Assembly: GCF_026314295.1 (NCBI RefSeq)
Contig: NZ_CP111108.1
Coordinates: 2,232,001-2,296,000 of the forward strand
Source: Caproicibacterium sp. BJN0003
GTDB lineage: Bacteria; Bacillota; Clostridia; Oscillospirales; Acutalibacteraceae
Direction: 5' to 3'
DNA length: 64,000 bases
Below, in pieces: positions 33,082-40,424 of this stretch. The notes below the pieces were generated by a model. That model was not told the origin of the DNA. It was given only the letters and a program-made list of their open reading frames with translations, and did no database searches. The position numbers and the translations under genes are program-made. Each line of letters starts with the position of its first letter. Position 1 is the first letter of the stretch.

Positions 33082-33171
33082 AAAAAAGCCCTTCCAAAGA
33101 CAAATCCCCCTGTGATTTGGGATTTTGTCTCAAAAGGAGCTCTTCTGCCGGATTTTAGTTGATTTTTTCCA
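33082..33171 (-). ncRNA. Predicted terminated leader or small RNA upstream of the UPF0340 gene
   Basis: On the minus strand AGCTCCTT-TTG-AGACAAAATCCC pairs with GGGGATTTGTCT-TTGG-AAGGGCT, followed by TTTTTT at 33082-33087. A promoter lies just upstream. The predicted RNA is about 90 bases and ends 60 bases before the UPF0340 start, a layout typical of attenuators and riboswitches. No known class is recognised. Confidence 0.5.
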
Positions 33172-33177
33172 AAATTC

Positions 33178-33205
33178 AGTATACTATTTTTGTATCAGAA
33201 GTCAA
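33178..33205 (-). promoter_or_regulatory. Promoter of the UPF0340 leader transcript
   Basis: Minus-strand TTGACT (33200-33205) and TATACT (33178-33183), spacer 16 bp. Confidence 0.65.
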
Positions 33206-33316
33206 GGAATCGCTTTTCCTTTAATATAGCGAAACGATTCAGCTATTCGTCACGCACTTTTCACAAAATTCTGATAGAGTAAAAAATCGAAACATGAGAG
33301 GAGATTGAGGATCAAA

Positions 33317-33997
33317 ATGAACCGTCTGTTAGTAGTAGATGACGAAGATAAAATTCGCCTGTTGATTCGAAAATATGCAGAATTTGAAGGTTATTCTGTA
33401 GAAGAAGCCTCCGACGGCATGATTGCCGTGAATCTCTGCAGAAAACATCCTCACAGTTATGATTTAATTATTATGGATATTATGATGCCGGAACTTGATG
33501 GATTTTCGGCCGTGCGCGAGATTCGAAAATGCTGTTCCACTCCGGTTTTAATGCTTTCTGCCCGTGGAGAAGAATATGATAAGATTCATGGATTTGAGCT
33601 TGGCATTGACGATTACGTTGTAAAGCCATTCTCCCCAAAGGAATTGATGATGCGGGTAAGTGCAATCATCAAGCGCACACACCCCGAATTAAACACTGCT
33701 CAAAAAAAGATTCTTTCCTTTGAAGGTCTCAGCATCGACTTTACTGGTCGAATTGTCACCATTGACGGCAAAAAAGCAGATCTTTCTCCAAAAGAATATG
33801 ATCTGCTCTTCTATCTTGCAGACAACCGTAATATTGCACTGACCCGTGAAAAATTAATTACAAATGTATGGGGATACGATTTTTACGGAGACGACCGCAC
33901 CCTGGATACCCATATTAAATTACTCCGCAAAAGTCTTGGCCCCTATGCAAAATTTATTGTGACACTAAGAGGGGTGGGCTATCGCTTTGAAGCTTAA
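33317..33997 (+). CDS. OmpR/PhoB-family response regulator
   Basis: From ATG 33317 (GAGG 6 bases upstream; an in-frame TTG 12 bases earlier is less likely) the protein has 226 residues. The receiver domain shows LLVVDDEDK, phospho-acceptor D54 in IIMDIMMPELDGFS and the lysine in VVKPFSPKEL. The C-terminal winged helix (LSPKEYDLLFYLADN; VWGYDFYGDDRTLDTHIKLLRK; GVGYRFEA) binds DNA. It overlaps its sensor kinase by 11 bases, so the two are translated together. The stimulus cannot be inferred. Confidence 0.95.
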   Translation: MNRLLVVDDEDKIRLLIRKYAEFEGYSVEEASDGMIAVNLCRKHPHSYDLIIMDIMMPELDGFSAVREIRKCCSTPVLMLSARGEEYDKIHGFELGIDDYVVKPFSPKELMMRVSAIIKRTHPELNTAQKKILSFEGLSIDFTGRIVTIDGKKADLSPKEYDLLFYLADNRNIALTREKLITNVWGYDFYGDDRTLDTHIKLLRKSLGPYAKFIVTLRGVGYRFEA

Positions 33998-35528
33998 ATC
34001 GCCGAAAAAATTGGTTCGCTCCATGTGTGAAAGATGGCAAAAGATCAGTATTAAATGGCGAATTCTCAGTATTTTCGTTTTGTTCATCGTCTTTGTTCTA
34101 ATTTTACTGTGGCTATTCCAAACTGTCTTTTTAAATCAATTTTATGAGAATACCAAGCAAAAAGAAATCTTAGGCTCTTCATCGACGATAGAAAAAGCAG
34201 TTTCAAATGATATGCAGCCAGAGGACTTAAAAGCACTCTGCAAACAGGAAGCTCAGCGCAATCAGCTTTGTATCCTGATTTTGGACAGCAACGGGAACGT
34301 TTATGGAGCAGATGCCTCTCCAAACCGTCTTTCCACCGAAATGGGAGAATCTTCCATTCGCCTATTTCTCAATTTTCTTTATCAAAACACACAGGCAGAG
34401 GGTGGAACCCACTTTGAACTGGTGAATCCCCAAAACGCAAGCTCTTCTGTTTGGGACACGCTTTTCCGCAGTCGTGCCTTTATCTATAATTCGATTCGGT
34501 CGGACTCCAACGGAAGTCCTTATATGATTTTTCTTTACAGTGTCATTACGCCGTTGAGTGCAACCGTCAGCACCATTCGTTCTCAGCTGCTTCTGATTAC
34601 CGGAATTTTATTGGTTTTTGCCGTGTTGTTGGCCTTTTATCTTTCTAAACATATCAGCAAGCCCATTATTCAAATCAACGATGCCGCAAAAGAACTCTCA
34701 ACCGGAGATTACAATGTCACATTTAAGGAAGGCGGCTATCGGGAAATCAGCGAGCTTGCCCGCACCTTAAATTATGCGGAGCATGAACTGGGCAAAGTGG
34801 AACATCTGCAGCGGGAACTGATTGCAAACATCAGTCATGATCTGCGCACACCACTTACAATGATCTGTGGCTATGCAGAAGTAATGCGCGATCTTCCTGG
34901 CGAAAATACCCCCGAAAATATTCAAGTGATCATCGATGAAGCAACTCGTCTGACTAATCTGGTAAACGATGTACTGGATATCAGCAAGCTGGAATCCGGC
35001 ACACAAAAGCTGGAAAAATCAGAGTTCAGCCTAACGGATGAGATTCGCGAAACAACGAAACGCTACCGCAAACTCACCGACTGTACCCTGACTTTTGAAT
35101 CCGATCGCAATGTAACCATTTTTGCTGATGAACTCAAAATTTCTCAGGTGCTATACAATCTGATTAACAACGCGATCAACTATACGGGCACTGATCGAAA
35201 AATTCAGATTCGTCAGCTTGTTTGTGATCATCAGGTAACGGTTGAAGTGACCGACACAGGAGAAGGAATTCCGGCCGACAAGCTTCATGATATCTGGGAT
35301 CGTTACTATAAGGTAGATAAAGAACATAAACGCGCACAAATCGGCACCGGCTTAGGGCTCTCAATTGTAAAATCAATTCTAGATATGCATGGTGGTTTCT
35401 ATGGAGTACGCAGTGCAGTCGGTGTTGGAAGTACCTTCTGGTTTCGTCTGCCAATTCTTTCAGAATCTGCGGTAGGGGCACTTCCGGAAGAAACCCATCC
35501 CCCAGATTCTGATTCCTTACAATCTTAA
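33987..35528 (+). CDS. Sensor histidine kinase, membrane-bound
   Basis: The 513-residue protein has a short cytosolic start, TM1 (about 25-47), an extracytoplasmic domain of about 150 residues, TM2 (about 198-219), HAMP (about 220-270), HisKA with H284 in NISHDLRTPL and an ATPase domain with NLINNAINYT (N box), DTGEGIPADKL (G1) and GTGLGLSIVKS (G2). The start is TTG 33987 inside the regulator gene, with GGGTGGG 8 bases upstream. Partner is the overlapping OmpR-type regulator. The extracytoplasmic sensor domain matches nothing I can name. Confidence 0.93.
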   Translation: MKLKSPKKLVRSMCERWQKISIKWRILSIFVLFIVFVLILLWLFQTVFLNQFYENTKQKEILGSSSTIEKAVSNDMQPEDLKALCKQEAQRNQLCILILDSNGNVYGADASPNRLSTEMGESSIRLFLNFLYQNTQAEGGTHFELVNPQNASSSVWDTLFRSRAFIYNSIRSDSNGSPYMIFLYSVITPLSATVSTIRSQLLLITGILLVFAVLLAFYLSKHISKPIIQINDAAKELSTGDYNVTFKEGGYREISELARTLNYAEHELGKVEHLQRELIANISHDLRTPLTMICGYAEVMRDLPGENTPENIQVIIDEATRLTNLVNDVLDISKLESGTQKLEKSEFSLTDEIRETTKRYRKLTDCTLTFESDRNVTIFADELKISQVLYNLINNAINYTGTDRKIQIRQLVCDHQVTVEVTDTGEGIPADKLHDIWDRYYKVDKEHKRAQIGTGLGLSIVKSILDMHGGFYGVRSAVGVGSTFWFRLPILSESAVGALPEETHPPDSDSLQS

Positions 35529-35552
35529 CTTTTCTTTTTTAATCTTTATTTT

Positions 35553-35606
35553 AAGCAGCGCAAAAGTGAAAGGATCGAATTCTCTTTCGTTTTGGCTGCT
35601 TTTTTA
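35553..35606 (+). terminator. Terminator of the two-component operon
   Basis: AAGCAGC-GC-AAAA-GT-GAAAG pairs with CTTTC-G-TTTTG-GCTGCTT, ending in TTTTTTATTTT. The stem has small internal mismatches. Confidence 0.78.
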
Positions 35607-35695
35607 TTTTAAAGTATAAGTGCCGACCATTCTTGTAAAAATATCGATGATTACTTTGTATTTTTTAGTGATTGGTGGTTTTTCTTTACGAAGCA

Positions 35696-35704
35696 TGTTA
35701 TACT
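35696..35704 (+). promoter_or_regulatory. Extended -10 promoter of the gpsA-like gene
   Basis: TG-T-TATACT with no good -35 box, about 40 bases upstream of the start codon. Confidence 0.5.
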
Positions 35705-35745
35705 AATTAAATTGCAATAAAATTCATCTCTTCTGGAGGGATTCG

Positions 35746-36702
35746 ATGAATATAACAGTGATTGGCTGCGGCCGTTGGGGAAGTTTTCTCGCATGGTATG
35801 CAGCTAAACTTGGACATGCCGTGACAATTTACGGACGCAAAAGCTCCCCTCATTTTCACCAGTTACAAGAAACCGGCACAAACGGTCTTGTTTCCTTCGG
35901 GCCGGAAACAAAAATGACCACCGACCTGGAAAAAGCCGTTGCTTCTGCCCAAATGGTGATCATTTCGATTGGGGCTCAAGGATTACGAAGTCTGATGGCA
36001 CAACTTCAGCCCCTGTCATTTTCCGGAAAAACAACGGTTCTCTGCATGAAAGGAATTGAAGCTTCTACTGGTCTGCGCTTAACGCAGATCGTCCGTGAAT
36101 TTTTGCCCGATATTGATTTAGGGATCTGGGTCGGTCCCGGTCATGTACAGGACTTTGTAAAAGGACTTCCAAATTGTATGGTAGTAGACAGTGATCGGGA
36201 AGAGGTAAAAGCGCATATTATTGATGCAATGGGCAGCGACCTCATCCGTTTTTATTATGGGGACGACCTTCTCGGCAACGAAATTGGCGCCGCCTCTAAA
36301 AATGTAATTGGAATTGCCGCTGGCATTCTGGATGGCAGAAACAAAACTTCCCTGAAAGGCCCTTTAATGTGCCGCGGCACCCGCGAAATCGCACGGTTAA
36401 TTAAGGCAATGGGTGGAAATGAACTTACTGCCTATGGCCTTTCCCATCTGGGTGACTATGAAGCAACTGTCTTCAGTAAATACAGCCACAACCGGCAATT
36501 TGGCGAAAGTTTTGTCAAAAAAGAACCTTATGGGGAACTCGCCGAAGGCGCCGCCACTGTGAAAGCGCTGCTGCTCTTAGGGAAAAAGTATCAGGTTGAG
36601 CTTCCGATCTGCGACGCGGTGGATCGTATTATCCATCAAAATCAGGATGCCGACACCTGTATTAATCGTCTCTTTACACGCAGCCTAAAACACGAATTTT
36701 AA
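35746..36702 (+). CDS. gpsA: NAD(P)-dependent glycerol-3-phosphate dehydrogenase-like protein
   Basis: The 318-residue protein has an N-terminal Rossmann fold (ITVIGCGRWGSFLAWYAAKLGH) and a helical C-terminal half. Active-site features of GpsA are present: the lysine in AASKNVIGIAAGI, CRGTREIARL and NRQFGE. Some usual blocks differ: GPGHVQDFVKGLPN replaces the normal GPSFA-E-V, and GLSHLGDYEATVFSKYS replaces GLAGLGDL-TC. It would make sn-glycerol 3-phosphate from dihydroxyacetone phosphate for lipids, or act on a related substrate. TGGAGGG precedes the ATG. The Mrp gene follows after 33 bases. Confidence 0.82.
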   Translation: MNITVIGCGRWGSFLAWYAAKLGHAVTIYGRKSSPHFHQLQETGTNGLVSFGPETKMTTDLEKAVASAQMVIISIGAQGLRSLMAQLQPLSFSGKTTVLCMKGIEASTGLRLTQIVREFLPDIDLGIWVGPGHVQDFVKGLPNCMVVDSDREEVKAHIIDAMGSDLIRFYYGDDLLGNEIGAASKNVIGIAAGILDGRNKTSLKGPLMCRGTREIARLIKAMGGNELTAYGLSHLGDYEATVFSKYSHNRQFGESFVKKEPYGELAEGAATVKALLLLGKKYQVELPICDAVDRIIHQNQDADTCINRLFTRSLKHEF

Positions 36703-36735
36703 AACCATCTGATAAAAGATAAAGGAGAGATCTTC

Positions 36736-37563
36736 ATGAGTGAATGCAACCATGACTGCAGCAACTGTCAAGAAAATTGTTCCAGCCGTCAGCCAAACCC
36801 GCAGGATTTTCGGGTCCCGCTTAATCCCAAAAGCCATGTAAAAAAAGTGATTGGGATCGTCAGCGGCAAGGGCGGCGTCGGTAAAAGTCTGATCACCTCC
36901 ATGATGGCGGTTCAGATGAACCGTCTGGGTCATCGAGTGGGAATTATGGATGCCGATATTACCGGCCCCTCGATCCCGAAAGCCTTCGGGATTCATGAAA
37001 AAGTTTTTTCGCAGGACGAATTGATCGTTCCACGCCGCAGTAAAAATAATATCCAGATCGTCAGCACCAATCTCCTCTTGGAGGAAGAAACTGCACCGGT
37101 CGTTTGGAGAGGCCCAATCGTTGCCAACATGGTCAAGCAGTTTTGGAGTGATGTTTTTTGGGACGACGTCAACTATCTGTTTGTGGATATGCCTCCGGGA
37201 ACCGGCGATGTTCCGCTGACGGTCTTTCAGTCCCTTCCGGTAGATGGTATTATCATCGTCACTTCCCCGCAGGAACTGGTCTCTATGATTGTCTCTAAAG
37301 CAGTCACCATGGCAAATATGATGAAAATTCCGGTTCTTGGAATCATCGAGAATATGAGTTATATGATATGCCCCGACTGTGGTCATAAGCTCTTCCCCTT
37401 TGGACAAAGCCATACCGAAGAAGTAGCCGCTCGCTATTCTTTAAAGGTATTGGCACATTGCCCGATCGACCCACAAATCTCTGCAAAAATTGATGCCGGA
37501 GAAGCAGAAGAAATTGAAACCCCTTGGCTTTTGGACGCTTCACATTCTTTGGAATCTCTCTAA
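36736..37563 (+). CDS. Mrp/NBP35-family iron-sulfur carrier ATPase
   Basis: The 275-residue P-loop protein contains the deviant Walker A SGKGGVGKSLITSMMA, IMDADITGPSIPK and FVDMPPGTGDVPL. The N-terminus has CNHDCSNCQENC, and the C-terminal CPDCGHK provides the paired cysteines that hold a bridging [4Fe-4S] cluster in the dimer. Mrp/ApbC proteins deliver clusters to client enzymes. AAAGGAGAG precedes the ATG. Probably co-transcribed with the GpsA-like gene. Confidence 0.93.
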   Translation: MSECNHDCSNCQENCSSRQPNPQDFRVPLNPKSHVKKVIGIVSGKGGVGKSLITSMMAVQMNRLGHRVGIMDADITGPSIPKAFGIHEKVFSQDELIVPRRSKNNIQIVSTNLLLEEETAPVVWRGPIVANMVKQFWSDVFWDDVNYLFVDMPPGTGDVPLTVFQSLPVDGIIIVTSPQELVSMIVSKAVTMANMMKIPVLGIIENMSYMICPDCGHKLFPFGQSHTEEVAARYSLKVLAHCPIDPQISAKIDAGEAEEIETPWLLDASHSLESL

Positions 37564-37565
37564 TA

Positions 37566-37603
37566 AAAAGAAGACTTGCACAAAGCGAGCCTTCTTTTTT
37601 TAT
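37566..37603 (+). terminator. Terminator after the Mrp gene
   Basis: AAAAGAAG-A-CTTGC pairs with GCGAG-C-CTTCTTTT (one G-T pair), followed by further T residues. Confidence 0.72.
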
Positions 37604-37621
37604 TTATTTTTTAATATTGTA

Positions 37622-37649
37622 TTGACAATTAATTATTTACGTCTATAAT
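37622..37649 (+). promoter_or_regulatory. Sigma-A promoter of the marR-ABC operon
   Basis: TTGACA (37622-37627) and TATAAT (37644-37649) with 16 bp spacing. Confidence 0.85.
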
Positions 37650-37650
37650 A

Positions 37651-37665
37651 GTTAATGCTATTAAC
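37651..37665. promoter_or_regulatory. Probable MarR operator
   Basis: GTTAAT-GCT-ATTAAC is a perfect 6-3-6 inverted repeat one base after the -10 box, over the transcription start, directly upstream of a marR gene. Binding here would block RNA polymerase. Confidence 0.65.
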
Positions 37666-37713
37666 ATTTTAAAAGGAGAGATTTTTACGGAACGCGAACG
37701 TCGGCAGCAATTA

Positions 37714-38190
37714 ATGGAATCTATTCACCGGCTAAAGAGCACCCATCATTGGTTTCCATGGCCGGAAGGCCTCGGTCCAGGGGAATTTTTTACTCTAAAT
37801 ATGATCATTCACGCACAGCATTCGAATCCAGAAGGCTTAAAATCCAGTGAAATCGGCCATCATTTTCATATGAGCCGTCCGGCAGTAAGCCAGATGCTTT
37901 CTTCCCTGGAGAAAAAGGGATTTATTGAACGCACTATTTGTCCGGAAGACCGCCGTGTCATTTATGTCCGTTTAAAGCCCGAAGCAAAATCAAAGTTTGA
38001 AGCTTATGGAAAAGAAGTTATGAAACGGGTGGATGACATATTTGAAGAGCTCAGTGAAGAAGAAGTTCAGCAGATGATTGCTCTTTCCGATCATCTTTAC
38101 AGCTCCCTTTTGCGGATTCATGAAAAATATGACTCTCACAGCTGGAAGCCGGATTGTAACCATACAAAGGAGGAATCACACATCTCATGA
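37714..38190 (+). CDS. MarR-family transcriptional regulator
   Basis: Counted from the first canonical ATG (37714) the protein has 158 residues with a MarR winged helix (SSEIGHHFHMSRPAVSQMLSSLEKKGFIERTICPEDRRVIYVRL). However, the open frame continues nine codons upstream to an ACG at 37687 (T-E-R-E-R-R-Q-Q-L-M), and AAGGAG sits exactly 8 bases before that ACG, while the ATG has no binding site. The protein may therefore start at ACG. It overlaps the first ABC gene by 4 bases and should repress this operon through the palindrome at the promoter. Confidence 0.9.
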   Translation: MESIHRLKSTHHWFPWPEGLGPGEFFTLNMIIHAQHSNPEGLKSSEIGHHFHMSRPAVSQMLSSLEKKGFIERTICPEDRRVIYVRLKPEAKSKFEAYGKEVMKRVDDIFEELSEEEVQQMIALSDHLYSSLLRIHEKYDSHSWKPDCNHTKEESHIS

Positions 38191-40424
38191 GAAAAGTAAT
38201 GCGATATCTTGGGCACTACTGGGCACCGATTCTCTTTGCAATTGTGCTTTTGTTTGCGCAGGCGGCATGTGATTTGAACCTGCCAAATTATATGAGTCAA
38301 ATTGTCAATGTCGGTTTGCAGCAAGGGGGCGTGGAAAACGCCTCTCCCGATGCAATCAGCGCAAAAGGAATGACCTTTCTGCAAATCTTCATGGACGAAA
38401 ACGAAAAGACGGATGTCAATGCTTCTTATTCCCTTAAATCCGTCGGAGAACTAGAAAACAGTTACCCGCTTAACAGCACCGAAGAAATTTATACACTCAA
38501 TAGTGGTATTTCTACCGAAACGCGCAGCCGCCTGAACGAAATCTTCGGCCAAAGCACATGGACTTTCATTGATACAATGAAAAGTCTTCAGTCACAGTCT
38601 GGTTCTTCCTCTCCGGTAATAGGGAATTCAGCCTCCAGCAGCACCTCCGACCTTTCCGATATTGACTTTTCAAAGCTCTATCAGATGATGCCGATGCTTC
38701 AAAAAATTCCTGCTTCCGTCATTGACGAAGCGCGAACGGAAGCGCAACAGAATCAGCAATCCCTTTTGGAACAGAGCGGAACCATTTTAGCGAAAAACTT
38801 TTATGAAGAATTGGGAGTCAATACCGATTCTATTCAGCAAAATTATATCATGCACCAGGGATTTCTGATGGTTCTCATCACACTAGCAAGCGGCATTGCC
38901 TCCGTTTTAGTCGGTTTAATCTCCGCAAGAGTCGCCGCAGGGATTTCGCGCGATCTGCGCCGGGATATCTTTTCCAATGTGGAAGACTTCTCCAACTCGG
39001 AATTTGACAAATTTGGCACCGCTTCTCTGATTACCCGTACCACCAACGATGTCACACAAATTCAGATGTTTTTTGTCTTTGGAATCCGTATGATCTGCTA
39101 CGCACCGATTATGGGAGTCGGTGGAGTTATCATGGCGGTCAAAAAATCCGCTTCCATGACCTGGATCATTGCGCTGGCCTGTGCTCTACTGATCGCTTTA
39201 ATTCTAGTGATTTTCGCAGTTGCCATGCCGAAATTCAAGATTATGCAGAAGCTGATAGACCGGCTCAACCTGGTCGCCCGTGAAAATTTAAGCGGTCTGA
39301 TGGTAACACGTGCTTTCAGCAATCAAAAATTTGAAGAAGACCGCTTTGATACCGCCAATACAAATCTTACAAATACACAGCTCTTTGTTAACCGCGTGAT
39401 GGTCTGCATGATGCCAACCATGATGTTTATCATGAACGGTGTCTCTCTACTAATCGTTTGGATAGGGGCACACCAGATCAGCGAAAGTGCGATGCAGGTC
39501 GGAGATATGATGGCTTTTATCCAATATGCGATGCAGATTATCATGAGCTTCCTGATGATTTCCGTCATGTTTATCATGTTCCCCAGAGCTGCCGTAGCCG
39601 GAGACCGTATTGCAGAAGTACTGGACACAAAGCCTTCGATTCATGACCCTGAGGACCCGGAATCTTTTGACGAATCTCAAAAAGGAATCGTCGAATTTAA
39701 AGATGTCTGCTTCCGGTATCACGGTGCTGATGAAGACGTTTTAAGTCACATTTCCTTTACCGCAAACCCCGGTAAAACCACTGCTTTTATCGGCTCTACC
39801 GGCAGCGGAAAATCCACGCTGATTAACTTGATCCCTCGCTTTTATGATGTGACGGGCGGCGAAATATTAGTGGATGGACGCGACATTCGCAAGGTTCCCC
39901 AAAAGGAACTCCGCAGCCGAATCGGCTATGTTCCGCAAAAAGGAGTTCTTCTCTCCGGAACGATTGCCTCCAACTTGCGTTACGGTGCGCCGGACGCTTC
40001 CGACGAAAAAATTGAAAAAGTTGCAGAGGTTGCACAAGCTTCCGAGTTTATCAATACAAAGCCTCAAAAAATGGAAGAACCTATTTCTGAAGGCGGAAAC
40101 AACGTTTCCGGCGGACAAAAGCAGCGGCTTTCAATTGCCCGTGCGCTTGCCACCAATGCAGAAATCTATTTGTTTGACGACAGCTTTTCCGCATTGGACT
40201 TTAAGACAGACGCTGCTTTGCGTAAAGCGCTTCATCTTTATACTTCCACGGCGACAATCCTTCTGGTTGCCCAACGAGTAAGCACCATCATGCATGCAGA
40301 CCAGATCATCGTTCTGGAGGAAGGAAAGATCGTTGGCTGCGGCACTCATCACGAACTTTTGGAAACCTGCCCCACCTATTATGAGATTGCATCTTCACAG
40401 CTTTCAAAGGAGGAATTAGAATGA
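38187..40424 (+). CDS. ABC exporter half-transporter, degenerate ATPase site, large extracytoplasmic insertion
   Basis: This 745-residue TMD-NBD fusion has TM1 at about 10-32 and TM2 only at about 225-248. The intervening 170 residues, Ser/Gln/Asn-rich, would face outside. The NBD has Walker A GSTGSGKST (about 536), signature NVSGGQKQRLSIARAL and Walker B LFDDSFSALD, where the catalytic Glu is Asp. That is the degenerate-site subunit of heterodimeric exporters such as TM287/288, LmrCD and BmrCD. It overlaps the next gene by ATGA. Likely exports drugs or peptides under MarR control. Confidence 0.92.
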   Translation: MRKVMRYLGHYWAPILFAIVLLFAQAACDLNLPNYMSQIVNVGLQQGGVENASPDAISAKGMTFLQIFMDENEKTDVNASYSLKSVGELENSYPLNSTEEIYTLNSGISTETRSRLNEIFGQSTWTFIDTMKSLQSQSGSSSPVIGNSASSSTSDLSDIDFSKLYQMMPMLQKIPASVIDEARTEAQQNQQSLLEQSGTILAKNFYEELGVNTDSIQQNYIMHQGFLMVLITLASGIASVLVGLISARVAAGISRDLRRDIFSNVEDFSNSEFDKFGTASLITRTTNDVTQIQMFFVFGIRMICYAPIMGVGGVIMAVKKSASMTWIIALACALLIALILVIFAVAMPKFKIMQKLIDRLNLVARENLSGLMVTRAFSNQKFEEDRFDTANTNLTNTQLFVNRVMVCMMPTMMFIMNGVSLLIVWIGAHQISESAMQVGDMMAFIQYAMQIIMSFLMISVMFIMFPRAAVAGDRIAEVLDTKPSIHDPEDPESFDESQKGIVEFKDVCFRYHGADEDVLSHISFTANPGKTTAFIGSTGSGKSTLINLIPRFYDVTGGEILVDGRDIRKVPQKELRSRIGYVPQKGVLLSGTIASNLRYGAPDASDEKIEKVAEVAQASEFINTKPQKMEEPISEGGNNVSGGQKQRLSIARALATNAEIYLFDDSFSALDFKTDAALRKALHLYTSTATILLVAQRVSTIMHADQIIVLEEGKIVGCGTHHELLETCPTYYEIASSQLSKEELE

